A stretch of 64,000 nucleotides of DNA from Torymus aiolomorphi (Eukaryota > Arthropoda > Insecta > Hymenoptera > Torymidae): contig CM070876.1 in NCBI GenBank assembly GCA_036365515.1, positions 127,603,894-127,667,893 on the forward strand. The letters are read 5' to 3'. The notes under the pieces are model-generated. The model ran no database searches and was not told where the DNA came from. It saw nothing but the letters and a program-made list of their open reading frames with translations. Position 1 is the stretch's first letter. Every line of letters begins with the position of its first letter. Positions 10,519-21,350 of the stretch are shown piece after piece. A program made the position numbers and the translations under genes.

Positions 10519-11760
10519 ATGAGATGCGACAGAAGTAGAGAGACGAGACGGGTGAGAACCAGACCGATGGTGAGTAAATCAAATAAGATTATAAAAACTA
10601 ATATGCGTAAAGGAGACGAGGTTAATGAGATGAGAAAAATAGATGTAGAAGCATTGATAGATCAGAAAGTTTCAGAGAGAGTAGATAGTATTTTGAAAGA
10701 ACAGAGTAAAGTAAATGAGAGCACAAATTTAGTTGTAAATTTGACAGACAAAATACAAGTAGAAGGGGCTTAGAAATTCTCAGGTACAAATCGAGTGTAC
10801 AAATTGATTGTCAGTAGTAAGTTTGATGTGTTTGATACTTATTTGAGATAATAATTGAGAACGGAAAAACTCGAGTAGATATTAAACATAGATGTTAAAT
10901 CAAATTTATAATGTATCTGAAAGTAAGTTAGCAGAAGACAAACATAAAGTGAGAGGCGTAATAATTTATCACATTGATGAGAAGTATTATGCAAAGATTG
11001 TTGATGTGAAGGAGCCTGGGGAGATTCTAATTAAATTGAAAGAATATATATACAATATAAGATTAGAGACGAGAATTACTAGCGTGTCTGCTAGAAAAGA
11101 TTTATGAGATGAAATGTAACCCCCAAAGGGGAAAAAGCTGCTGAGTTTTGGGATGAATTCGAAGAGAAAATTTGTACGTATGAGAACTTATTTGATGCTG
11201 GCAAAATGTCAGAAAAAGAGAAAAGAGACATTATTATGCATGCGGAGGTCGATTCAGTGCCAGGCATTTGTCTTACCAGACAAAACAACAGGGCAAGACG
11301 TGTCATACTCAGGACTAAAGGATTATTTGTTACAGACGGAATCAGCAGCCGAGAGCAGAGATGTGGCCAAAACAGCCATGCTAGCTAGATGTGGTTTCCA
11401 TGGTGACAGTGGCCATGCCAGAGGCTTACAGAGAGATGATCGAAGTCAGCGTGTCGGATCGGACACGAGGTGTTATTCTTGCGGCTGACCTGGGCATATA
11501 TCTCTTCCTGGGCATATATCGCTGTCCTACTCCCGGGCAACGACTATGCTATATCTGCTTCAAGCCAGGTTACAAGGCCAGAGTATCGAAACAGGAAGAG
11601 AGAGGAAGAGCCAGCGGGCGTGGACGCGGTACCAGAGGTCGCGGCGGAGATGAGTACGGAGAAAGAGAGGATGAGAACGAAGGTAATGCGATTGACTATT
11701 ATGTTACCGATGATCAAAATAGATCAAGGAGCGATAGAGCATGTTAGTAAAACTGAGTTA
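10519..11760 (+). pseudogene. Copia-1 gag, disrupted
   Basis: Fragments of a copia Gag. There is an N-terminal helical stretch (IDVEALIDQKVSERVDSIL), a piece near 10900-11100, then FWDEFEEKICTYENLFDAG and MSEKEKRDIIMHAEVDSVPG. A zinc-knuckle region follows (RCYSCG near 11480; CYICFKPGY near 11545) and then an Arg/Gly tail (RGRASGRGRGTRGRGG). Each part is in a different frame with stops between. Gag would form the particle and bind RNA. Dead copy. Confidence 0.75.
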
Positions 11761-12754
11761 ATTTTTGAAAAGTAAGATAGAAACACTAATCATACAATGA
11801 GATGTGCAAATAAAGATAGTTCGCTTAAGACAGTAGAGTAAGGGTCAATTAATTTCAGAACAGAGAAAGGCGGAGAATTTGTATTAAAGGATAATTTATA
11901 TTCGAAAGAATTGTCTGAAAATTTGCTGCTACTTAGAAATGTTGCAGATTAGGGATTGCAAATCTATTTAGATAATCAAAAGATAAATATTTATGACCCT
12001 ATGTCTAAAGAGAGAATAGTATTAGGAATAAATTAAAGGTTATCAAAAGCAAAGTTGAAAGAATGTGTTGCAAGTATGAGGAACATGATAGGTTCTGACA
12101 ATAAAATGTGTTAGTTAAGATGAGATCAAGGAACAGAGTTTGTTTGTAAAGAAACAGTTAAAAAACTGAAGGAAATAAATGGAAATAAGTCAGCCGAAGC
12201 AGAACTGCGTGTCCGGATACCCCGGGACACAATGGTGTAGCAGAAAGGTTTAATCTTACTCTAGAAACAAAAGTCAGGTCAATGATGTTCGATTGTGGTT
12301 TGCCACCCAACATGTGGGACTTAGCTGTATAAAAAAAACGGCAGTGTATGTGTATAACAGAACCCCACATCGTTCTATAGACATGAATATACCTCTTTGC
12401 AAGTTAGTACCAAACTGTAGTTTTGATGTAAAACAGCTCAAATGTTTTGGATGTGTTAGTATATTTAAAATACCGAGAAATAATAATTATAAATTCGGAG
12501 AGCAGGCTTTGAGAGGTTTTCTGGTAGGCTATAAACCAACAGGATTTATAATTTATGTAGCAGAAGAAAAGAAACTATATGAGAGAAGGCACGTGAAATT
12601 TCTGGAAAATAAAGTGTGTAGGAGAATTAAAGAGAAGGAAACAGGGCTCGCGGATAAACAAAAGCCCGGTAGACCGAGTAAGGCAGATGAATCTAGAGAG
12701 AAAGAGGTACTGTATACTATGTATGAAACAGAGGGAGACTCTTGTTCAAAATAA
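11700..12754 (+). pseudogene. Copia-1 protease and integrase, disrupted
   Basis: The protease motif is still visible as KIDQGAIEHV, where copia proteases have DSG; the catalytic triplet is now DQG. The integrase core follows in pieces: an acidic block near 12120 (DQGTEFVCKETVKKL), then in frame from 12236 GVAERFN with the catalytic Glu, NRTPHRSIDMNIP and GEQALRGFLVGYKP. The frame 12293-12754 is open for 153 codons. Stops between 11770 and 12240 remove the rest. It would cleave Gag-Pol and insert cDNA. Confidence 0.8.
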
Positions 12755-12779
12755 GTTCTGAATCTGAACTGAGAGAGAG

Positions 12780-14254
12780 ACATAGCGTATCACGCCCTAT
12801 TAGCTAAAATCCAGGGAGATCCACAAACTTATCGTGAAGCGATTAACTCGACAGAGGGAGAAAATTCAAAAAGGGTAATAGAGCCAGAACTAAATTCACT
12901 TAGGGACAAAGGAGTGTTTGAAGTAGTCAAAAGGGAGAGTTTGCCGATAGAAAAAGCTAAAAAACAACATTTTAGACTCTAGATGGATCTTTAAACGGAA
13001 AATAGATGAGGCAGGCAATGTCAAAAATATAGCTAGATTAGTTATCAGGCGGTTTAAGGACAAAAATAATTATGACTGAGAGAAACCTATGCACCAGTTG
13101 CAAGATTGCCATTAGTTAGATCTTTCCTTGCTATAGTCAATAAAAATAAGCTGCATTTGAAATAGTTGGATGTAGAAACTGCATTTTGTATTGAGAAATA
13201 GATGACATTCACATGGAAATTCCGGAAGGAATTACTAGTAGTAGTGAGATCTGAAGTCGCAATTTGTGGAAAGTGCATGAATCACTCTATGGTCTCAAAA
13301 TTAGTCCGAAAAGATGGAATAATAAATTCATACAAGTAGTAGGAAACCTAGGATTCAAATCCAATGATCTCGATTAATAAATTAAGAGAGTCATTTGTAA
13401 TTAAAAATCTGGATCAGCTAAAAGAATTTTTGGGAATAAAGATAGAACGAGATGAGAGAACTCAAAGGTTGAAATTGAGTCAAGAAAAGTTTGTAACAAA
13501 CATACTTAAGAAATTTGGATTTGAAAACACTCTCCCAGTAGCTACACCAATGGTGACGAGTCAGATAGCAAATAGGGAAAGGAAAAATAGAGAGGAGGAC
13601 GAGAGCAACTTGGTTTTAGTACCTAATAGAGTATGTAGAGAGGTAGTAGGTTCGTTGATCTATCTGGAAAATTGCACGAGGCCAGATATATCCTACGCTG
13701 TAAATGTGCTGAGCAGGCACCAAATAGCACCCACTAATCTGGAATGGAGCATGGGTGAACGAGTTATGCAGTATTTGTCAGGGACAAAACCTTACAGGTA
13801 ATATACGAGGCTAAGTCAGAAGGACTGGTAGATTACTCGGATACAAGTTCGTTAGAATGCAAAAACTCACTCACTACGTGTGGTTTTGTGATAAAAAATT
13901 TATGGTAATGCTGTAACATGGAGAACACACAAGCAGGCTAGTGTTGCACTGTCCACTTGCCAAGCCGAATATGTTGCGATGAGTGATGTTTGCCAAGATT
14001 TGATGGCGTTATACAACCCAGTGAAGTTCATAATTAGACGAGGCTTGTATCCAATGACTGTGTTTTGTGATAACATGACAGCACAGGCGAGTGCTGCGTT
14101 AAATGATGGTAATAACCTAAGATATATGGTAGATAGGAGACTTCATTATGTCAGAGAATGTATTAATAACGATTACATACAAATAAACTGGTTAGAATCT
14201 AAAGAACAGTTGGCCGATATTTTTACAAAGGCCTTAGAAACAAATTTACATTAA
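12780..14254 (+). pseudogene. Copia-1 reverse transcriptase and RNase H, disrupted
   Basis: It begins with YREAINSTEGENSKRVIEPE, followed by a decayed region with many stops through 13360. The RT C-terminus is open at 13364-13801 (KNLDQLKEFLGIKIERDE, CTRPDISYAVNVLSRHQ). RNase H includes CDNMTAQASA and ESKEQLADIFTKALE at 13979-14254. The YVDD region is not readable. Both enzymes would make the cDNA; this copy cannot. Confidence 0.8.
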
Positions 14255-14533
14255 AGGTTAACATGTAAATACTTAATAAGAATGATGTTTAATAATTTGT
14301 TCTGTTTACAGGAAAGAATGAGAACTGGGAGGACGGTAACTGATCCTAAGACAACTGATTGAGGTAGACCCATGCAAGTTGTGACGGAAATCATCCAAAA
14401 CCCAGTATAAACTTGAAAAGACTGAAATAAGAGTCAACTCTAGATTAAATGTATTGATATTGTTAAGAAATTGCATTTTTGTCAGATAAATATGTAACTG
14501 CGTAATAGTGATGAAATGTATACTGTGATTTGA

Positions 14534-14544
14534 CTGAGAGGGAG
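14534..14544 (+). promoter_or_regulatory. Copia-1 polypurine tract
   Basis: CTGAGAGGGAG lies immediately before the 3' LTR, the expected plus-strand priming site. Confidence 0.65.
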
Positions 14545-14763
14545 TGTTGAGTTATAGGTGTACAGTCTACATTGCATTATACTGTATTTGATAATAAAGG
14601 TAGAGGGCGTACGAAACACTAGAGCGAGCGCTGCGTGCGCGCTGAGTCAGTCGGCTTTCGTCCGTTGTAAGAGTAAAACGTGTTACAGAGAGCGGTAAAT
14701 AAAGTGCTATTCATTATTCTCGAGAGTATTTATTTGTGCGAACTTCCTATCCAAATCCTAACT
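14545..14763 (+). repeat. Copia-1 3' LTR
   Basis: 219 bp, TGTTGAGTTATAGG to AATCCTAACT, about 15 differences from the 5' LTR. The terminal CA has become CT. Followed by the AATAT target copy. Confidence 0.9.
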
Positions 14764-14768
14764 AATAT

Positions 14769-16620
14769 ACATATAGGATTCCTTGAAAAACAGTTAAAAA
14801 AATCTTTGTTAACCTTTAGAGGACGGGGATTTGGGTTTACTGTTTTCTCTCACTTTTCTATAGAAATCGAGTTTTTGTGATGTCTCACATCTCAAAACTA
14901 ACACATGTAAAGGGTCGATCATGGGCATGGCCCGTATAGGGGTCATCCCGTCCTCTAAAGGTTAATTATAGAAAGTTTAATACCAATTGAAGTCTTGAAT
15001 AATATAACAAAAAACCAAGAGACACAAAATAATAGTCATCGAGCGAAATTAAATTCAAAGCATGAAATTCAATAATACACGTATCTCAACCAAAACAAAC
15101 AAACTAAACATAAATACAGACAAATGGTTTAAAAATCTTACAGACACGAATATCCCGAAGAATGTTATAGAAATGGTTGCTCTCGGACAAAAATTCAATC
15201 CTCCTTGTGAACTAAATGACCACCTCGTAGTTGATTACATAAAACAATTAGATAATTTAATCCACAACAAACAATTACCAGATGACACCGCAAATGAAAT
15301 TAGAAGCCAACTATTAAATAAAATATCACAACACAGAAAGAAACCACATAAAGTTAACTGATAAAATCCTCAAAAATAAAATTAAAGAAACAAAAAGTTT
15401 TATGAAAAACAATAAAAACATCATGCTCACATACGCGGATAAAGGAAATGTGACTGTTGTAATTCACAGAGATGAGTACATACGAAAAATGGAATCATTA
15501 GAAATCAATAGAAATCCGTTAAACAAATTACAAACCAAAATAAAAACATTCCTATATAATTGGAACGACAATAACTTTTTCAACAAAAAATACAAAAAAA
15601 TTCAATTAACACAAACTAATACCACACTCCCGAAATGCTATGGACTACCAAAAATGTATAAAAACAACATCCCATTAAGACCAATAGTATCAACGATTGG
15701 CTCCCCAACTTATTATTTATCAAAAAAACTTTTTTCCATCCTCCAAAATAACATCAACAAACCAAAATCATATGTAAAAAATAGTTTAGACCTAATAGGA
15801 AAATTAAATAATATCACGATTTCACCTAACCACACCCTTATCAGCCTACATGTAACATCTCTTTATACAAACATTAGTAAACAACTGTTAAATCAATGTA
15901 TAGAAAAACGTTATTCCCAAATATCAAGAAACACTACGATCCCAATAAACGAAATTCTAAATGCCTGTGACCTTCTCATGGATAATACCTACTTCCAATT
16001 CAATAACAAATATTATAAACAATCATTTGGCACACAATGGGCTCACCAACATCCGGTTTATTTGCAGATTTAGTTATGGATGATCTAGAATCTGAATGCT
16101 TACAAAAACTTTCCTTTAAGCCGTTATTTTTTTACCGATACGTAGATGACATAATTACGTGTATCCCGAACTCAGGAGTAAACGAAATGATTGGATTCAA
16201 ATGGGTGGATTAAAATTGACCCATTAAATTGAAACAAACAATTCGATAAATTTTCTTGACATCTTATTGATAAAAGAAAACCAGAAAATTATTACAAATT
16301 GGTACACCAAACCGACTTTTTCCGGCAGATTTATAAACTATAATTCACAACATCCACTCTCTCAAAAAATAGCAATGGTATATAACATAATAGATAGAGC
16401 CATTAAACTAGCAGATACAAGATTCCACAAAGATAATATAAAAATAGCAAAAAACTTACTGAGAGAAAATAATTACCCAACCAAACTCATAAATAAATAT
16501 ATGAGCAAACGCATAGCCAAATTAAATAACAACAACACCAACGTGAACACCAACAGGAACCAAAACAAAACTTTTCATCAGCCTCCCTTACATAAACCGA
16601 TTTTTTGAACAAGTATCTTT
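14769..16620 (+). pseudogene. PLE-A protein, main RT segment after copia-1
   Basis: It resumes the N-terminal domain (GFLEKQLKKSLL), is interrupted by the TTAA MITE, and continues in the same frame after it. It then has WFKNLTDTNIPKNVIEMVALG (about 15130), ADKGNVTVVIH (15430), [32 protein letters not shown] and the catalytic box YRYVDDII at about 16140. The linker MVYNIIDRAIKLADTRFH runs to 16620. Frame changes at 15362-15402, 16045-16080 and 16190-16270 split it. The RT copies the element's RNA. The missing C-terminus resumes at 18128. Confidence 0.85.
14813..14961. mobile_element. TTAA-flanked MITE, 149 bp
   Basis: Terminal inverted repeats CCTTTAGAGGACGGG and its complement, flanked by TTAA at 14809-14812 and 14962-14965. 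Removing it with one TTAA restores the PLE-A reading frame. TTAA duplication is typical of piggyBac and Kolobok elements. No coding capacity. Confidence 0.85.
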
Positions 16621-17179
16621 CAGTTTTAAAAAGCACAATATTCAAACCATCCCAAAAATCAATAGCAATATGAATAATATCATAACCAAAGGCAAAGACA
16701 AATCTAAAAAAGAATTCGAAAATAATGTAGTTTATCGTATTCATTATAATAATTGTACGGCATCATACATACACGGAAAAGTCATTGGACACGCTGCAGC
16801 CTCGTACAAGCCTTCGGGATAACCAATTGATAAGAGCGCGGCGCTTTCATACTTTAGACGCACGGCTCACTCATATCAGGCGCGCGGTGCGCCCCGTCTG
16901 AGGTTCCCGCAGTACGAAGTTGCCACGGCTACGGCAGCTCGCTTCGTGGTGCAAGCCGGAGCTAATGGTCGCGCCGTTCTCTTTTTTTTTGCGGATCTTC
17001 ACGCATTACATAGAACAAGATTTGAATTGTGAAAATGGAGAAGTATTTTCAAAATAGCACATTTTCTGAACTGTATCCAATTTTTGTACGTAAGTTGTTG
17101 TTATTTTCATCAATACAAGCATGGTCATTGTGAGTAAGTTTTAATCTACATACCGGTGACAGCGCCTTGCTTATTTGTA

Positions 17180-17450
17180 CACTGAAAAAAATTTGGCACT
17201 CCAGCTGACCCGATGAGTACATACGCTATGCCGAAAGTAGGGTCGAATGTTGTACCGCGGTTCGGCACATCTCCTGCCCCGTACTGGCATAGCTCCTGTC
17301 CCGTAAAAGCGTCGCGCGTCTCGTACTGGCACAGCGTTTGTCCCGTTCGGGACAAACGCTGTGCCAAAAGTGGGTAGTCTGATACACACAATGAAGGGAG
17401 CGCTGACGAACTGTGATGGAAACAGACGCCGTGCCAAATTTTTTTCAGTG
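17180..17450. mobile_element. 271-bp MITE with central palindrome, copy 1
   Basis: Ends CACTGAAAAAAATTTGGCAC and its complement, flanked by TA. Near 17330-17367 is a perfect 38-base palindrome (arms GGCACAGCGTTTGTCCCG around TT). Closely matches 62318-62588, also exactly 271 bp. Confidence 0.85.
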
Positions 17451-17621
17451 TAAATAAAAACAAAACATCATATGTAACTACGCGGTATGCTTTGTAATAT
17501 GCCTAAATTTTGTAATGGATAATTTTGTGATTATATTTTTGATAATTTCAATATGTAAATAAATACTATTTCACAAAAAATGTAATATTTATTTGTTTTT
17601 TATATAATCTTTAGTAAATAA

Positions 17622-17714
17622 AAACGACTCTGACGACTTTCCATCAAATAGCATTTTTTGCAATGTGCAATAAATGCTATTTAAGGGAAAGTCGTCAGAG
17701 TCCTTTTTATTTAT
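17622..17714. repeat. Small inverted repeat (hairpin)
   Basis: GACTCTGACGACTTTCC near 17625-17643 pairs with GGAAAGTCGTCAGAGTC near 17686-17702, with further pairing inside (AAATAGCATT / AATGCTATTT). Perhaps a tiny MITE. Confidence 0.65.
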
Positions 17715-18127
17715 TAATTTGACTCCATCATTAAAAGAAAACATACATATAATCTTTAGTTTTGACTACTTCGAATTATGAAATAATTTAACGAATTAGA
17801 TAAATATAAAACTAGACTATAATGTTTATACTATTTTAATTGAAATTATCTTTAAATATTATTGTTAGTTCAAGACTTTAATTATTTTTTGCAGTAAAAA
17901 TCTTATACTGCGCAAATGAGTGAGCCGTCGGCCCGTCGCACTGATTATGCGATCATGCAGCGCGCTTGAAATTGAGACGGTGGCGCGCCCGCGTATACCC
18001 GACTTGCAGCGCGCCAACGCGGCGGGCACGCTGCAAGCCGAAAAGTGAGCGTGATGCAGCACCGAGGTGATGGTGGCGCCGCGCGCTCTTCGCAGAGGCT
18101 ACGGTGTGCTCAATGACTTTTCCGTGT

Positions 18128-18395
18128 AGGACAAACTAAAAGACAACTAATGACGAGAGTTAATGAACATAGAACATCAAAAGACTCTGCGACAATTTTA
18201 CATGAAAAGGAAACTGGTCACAATTTTAACTTTGTAAATTACAATATATTAGATAAAGGGGAAAACTTAAATAAAAGATTAGTTTCAGAGATGTTATATA
18301 TACATTTAGAAAAACAACCAGTCAATAAGAAAGAAGACATACAAAATTTAAATCATATGTACACATATTTATTACAGACATGCAAAAGAAAATAA
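18128..18395 (+). pseudogene. PLE-A GIY-YIG endonuclease, C-terminal part
   Basis: After the DNA transposon the frame continues GQTKRQLMTRVNEHRTSKD, then HEKETGHNFNFVNYNILDKG and NKKEDIQNLNHMYTYLLQT, nearly identical to the minus copy (2626-2900). Stop at 18393-18395, followed by the PLE 3' region to 18702. Confidence 0.85.
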
Positions 18396-18702
18396 CGATA
18401 CACACTCATTCTTATACGATCAAAACAGCACACACACATACGTCACCTAGCCTATGTTTGTAAACATTGATTTCGGAAATACGTTCTCTAGCATTTCCTA
18501 TATAAGCTGAATGATATAGAGGTTTAAAAAGAAAGAGATCCGAAATCAGTGTAAGAAGGACTGTTGGAATTTCCTCCTCCCCGCAATCATGCGGTGGAGA
18601 AAAAAATCGGATAAAAATTCGTATTGTGACTAAAATAAATTTTGGTAACTATTATATTTTTGACATTTTTTTCTTTTTTGAATTTATAAAATTTCTAAAT
18701 CA

Positions 18703-19255
18703 TGTAAACATTTTAGTGGCTATGATGTGTACATTCAGAATAATTAATCATGAATATTTCATTTATTTTGATTAATTTGTTTATATTCCCAATTTTCTAT
18801 TTAGGGAATAAAAATCACTGACAATGAATTTGACAATTTTGTTATTGTAGCGTTCTAAATTTAATCTTTTTAGAAATCATTGCTTGATAATTATAATTTG
18901 CTTATAATTTTAGAATATTCATATTTGCGTATTTAGGCATGCCATATTATATTTCATTTCTGCTTGTTCATTAATACTTATTCTTAAGTAAACATTTTAC
19001 TCATTTCTATTTATATATTTATGAATAAGCGATTATTTGTAAGCCCATCTTGGAATCATGGATAAAAATAGCGAATTTCGCGGAGAAAAACATCCGTGCA
19101 AAAATAACGCGAGTGAGTCTGATGACCGCGACTGCATAAAAACAGATCAGTTAGTCAGTATATTTTTGTCAATTCTGCTGCGAGGTACATATTGGTACAT
19201 ATCTTCCTGAAGCTGTACTTTTTCTAAACCTGTTTGTGATGATTTTATTATTACT
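18703..19255. other. No gene seen; AT-rich DNA
   Basis: Unique-looking AT-rich sequence between two PLE remnants. No coding or repeat structure that I can identify. Confidence 0.4.
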
Positions 19256-19453
19256 TCATATGAGTTGGAGGTCCAAGAAATTGATTCTATTATTAGTTTC
19301 CCGTTCTATTGTAAATTGTAGTTTACTATTATAGTTTTTGAAGCTCAAAAGTATTTCATCTATTTTATCATACTTAACTATTAGTAAGCAATCGTCTATG
19401 TATCTTTTATATAGGAATACATCATTATTGTAGTTATATAAGAGACCTTCCAC
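19256..19453 (-). pseudogene. Penelope-like element D, RT active-site fragment
   Basis: 66 codons reading VVEGLLYNYNNDVFLYKRYIDD, then CLLIVKYDKIDEILLSF and INFLDLQLI. The YIDD box matches the PLE position YVDD, and NFLDLQLI matches SFLDILLI of family A. A fourth, distinct PLE lineage. It is cut off at 19441 by a large palindrome that has copied its last codons. Confidence 0.75.
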
Positions 19454-19597
19454 AACCTCCGCGCCGGCGCAACGGCGCGCGCGCTCGCCCGTGTAAAGGT
19501 ATACCTATATATAACGCTCGCCTATATATATAGGTATACCTTTACACGGGCGAGCGCGCGCGCCGTTGCGCCGGCGCGGAGGTTGTGGAAGGTCTCT
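19441..19597. repeat. Perfect palindrome, 73-bp arms
   Basis: The arms 19441-19513 and 19525-19597 are exact complements with an 11-base spacer. Outermost: AGAGACCTTCCACAACC, which is PLE sequence. Middle: GC-rich, CGCGCCGGCGCAACGGCGCG. Innermost: GGTATACCTATATATA. It could extrude a cruciform or be a recent snap-back duplication. Confidence 0.95.
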
Positions 19598-20101
19598 AAG
19601 CACGCAGCATAGAGGAAAGAGGTTGCCACTTCCCTCTCTCCTGCTCTCCGCATAAGAGAGACTGAGCAGAGTTGCCTTTCCTTACCTTCCGAACGCCTCC
19701 CCCACCACCCTTTCTTCCCCCTTCCTCCACTCCCCCACCATTTCATATCAATAGTTTTCTAATTCCATCAAGTTTGTGTTTGTCATCCAATGTGATTTCG
19801 CACTCCAATTAATCACAATAGGATTAGCGGAGCGATAATTGGTGGAAAGGACAAAGTTTGGCGTGAGTAATTTTTCGCATAAAAGTTTATTTCCTCCAGT
19901 TAATTATAAACTTTTGAATACACTTTTTAACCGTACACTTTTTCACAGATTGGCATTTATGAATAAACATTTCATCCAAAAAGATAGACAAACTATGAAG
20001 TGACTTCATGTATTCTTAATGGTATTTTATTCTTTCTGGTTTTTTTCTTTTAATTATCTCTGTGTTGCTCAGTTACCAACTGTCTATTTACATTCTCGTA
20101 G
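19598..20101. other. GC-rich then AT-rich DNA, no gene
   Basis: 19600-19745 is C-rich on the plus strand (polypyrimidine runs, CCCCCACCACC). 19750-20100 is AT-rich. No recognised coding sequence; part may be PLE terminal sequence leading to the hammerhead at 20102. Confidence 0.35.
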
Positions 20102-20142
20102 ACTTGAAGAGGGAGTATTACATAAAACTCCCGAAACGTTAG
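20102..20142 (+). ncRNA. Degenerate hammerhead ribozyme motif, copy 3
   Basis: TTGAAGA near 20104-20110 in place of CTGANGA (the first core base is changed), stem II GGGAG / CTCCC across an AT-rich loop, then GAAACGTT at 20133-20140. The GAAACGTT and stem layout match the other four copies, so it is a PLE ribozyme relic, probably inactive. Confidence 0.5.
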
Positions 20143-20374
20143 ACTAAGTAATAAACATCAAGTTAATAAAGATAGTTTGTCAGCGTCCGTTACTTCCATT
20201 ATTCAAATATTTTACTACGAACGAATTACTCTACAGTAAATTCATTTTTTTTAATAATAACATTGAGATATTTGAATCGCATGGAAAGCATTCGAAAGAG
20301 CATTAAAATGCCTATATTTTCTAAAAAAAACAATTCTCTAGCTATCACGGTTCTTTTGTTTTTAACAAAAACGT

Positions 20375-21350
20375 GTTTTTGTTTAAGAAGCTTACAACTC
20401 CCAAACTAAATGGATAATATTTTTGAAAAAATCATGATAATGCAGAATGTAAATAGCTATAATCTGTACAAATTTGAATCTATTCTATTGATTAGTTTTT
20501 CAGAAAAAAATTGAAAATCGAAAAAATGAGTTTTGTATGTCGCAAGATAACTCGAATAAAATTGGTTTAATCGCTTTAAAATTTTTTGTAGGGGTAGATT
20601 GTGGATAATTACCGGTCGAGTTAATGGTGATAAATGATTGGTCAATAAATTTCAGAAATACTTGAGGTTACAATTTTCTTAACCTTTTTTTCAAATCGTA
20701 ATTTCTCGAGAACGGTTTGATGAATCAGCTCCAAATTTATAGACAATTTTGTGTGTGATATAGATAATATGTGTGCGAATTTTCATCAAGATCGTACGAT
20801 TACTTTTTGAAATATTTGATATTGAAAATTTTTGTTTTTTACAAAGTTTCTTTCTTTATCGCCTGATAATTAGAGAAAAAAATCGGTTTAATCATGTTGA
20901 AATGTTGTGGAAATGTAGAGTTATGTATATTTATTGTATAAGTCCTTTAGGTAAAAAAATTGTCTCATGATTTTTAGAGATATTTAAGGTTAAAACTTTT
21001 TTACGTTTTTTTTTTGATAATCGTAATTTCTAAATGACGACTCCATCTATAAGCTTGAAATTTATAGACTATTTTGTTTGCGATATAGGCAATATCTGTG
21101 CAAAATTTGATCAAGATTATATGGTTACTTTTTGAGATATTTGATATTTAAAATTATGGTATTTCTGAAAATTACTTTCATTGTTGCACAATAACTAGAG
21201 TAAAATTGTTTTAATTTCTTTGAAATTTTGTAGAGATGTAGAGTTTGTATATTATTTATTATATGAGTTCTTATGGTAATAAAAGAATTCTTTTATGAAT
21301 TTCAAAGATATTTTAGGTTAAAACTGTTTTAGCCCTCTTTTCAAATCGTA
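20375..21350. repeat. Three diverged tandem repeats of about 323 bp
   Basis: Unit landmarks recur at similar spacing: TCGTAATTTCT at about 20697 and 21021 with a variant at 21346; AAATTTATAGAC at about 20733 and 21058; TACTTTTTGA(G/A)ATATTTGAT at about 20809 and 21133. No coding role seen. Confidence 0.75.

Larger units (their letters stand above)
5071..14763 (+). mobile_element. Ty1/copia retrotransposon 1 (old, nested)
   Basis: It is bounded by 219-bp LTRs (5071-5289 and 14545-14763) and flanked by a 5-bp duplication AATAT (5066-5070 and 14764-14768). Internal order: primer-binding site, leader, foreign non-LTR insertion (about 5775-10180), then gag, protease, integrase, RT and RNase H, the copia order. 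The LTRs differ at about 15 of 219 positions and the coding region is heavily broken, so it is old. It sits in the coding region of PLE-A. Confidence 0.9.
16772..18126. mobile_element. TA-flanked non-autonomous DNA transposon, 1355 bp
   Basis: Ends CACGGAAAAGTCATTG at the left and CAATGACTTTTCCGTG at the right, with TA on both sides (16770-16771, 18127-18128). It splits the GIY-YIG domain of PLE-A: ATYI before, GQTKRQL-type sequence after. GC-rich blocks lie near both ends (16790-16990 and 17915-18110). No transposase. It carries a 271-bp MITE and a hairpin. TA duplication fits the Tc1/mariner group. Confidence 0.85.
4481..18702 (+). mobile_element. Penelope-like element A, plus-strand copy hosting nested insertions
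   Basis: The element starts with a partial terminal repeat (4481-4580, matching 18610-18702), a hammerhead motif at 4588 and a leader. Its ORF is interrupted by a copia element (5071-14763), a TTAA MITE (14813-14961) and a TA-flanked DNA transposon (16772-18126). Removing these leaves about 3.0 kb, a sensible PLE length. The target copies AATAT, TTAA and TA allow a clean rejoining at each site. Head-to-head with the minus copy at 2320-4480. Confidence 0.85.
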
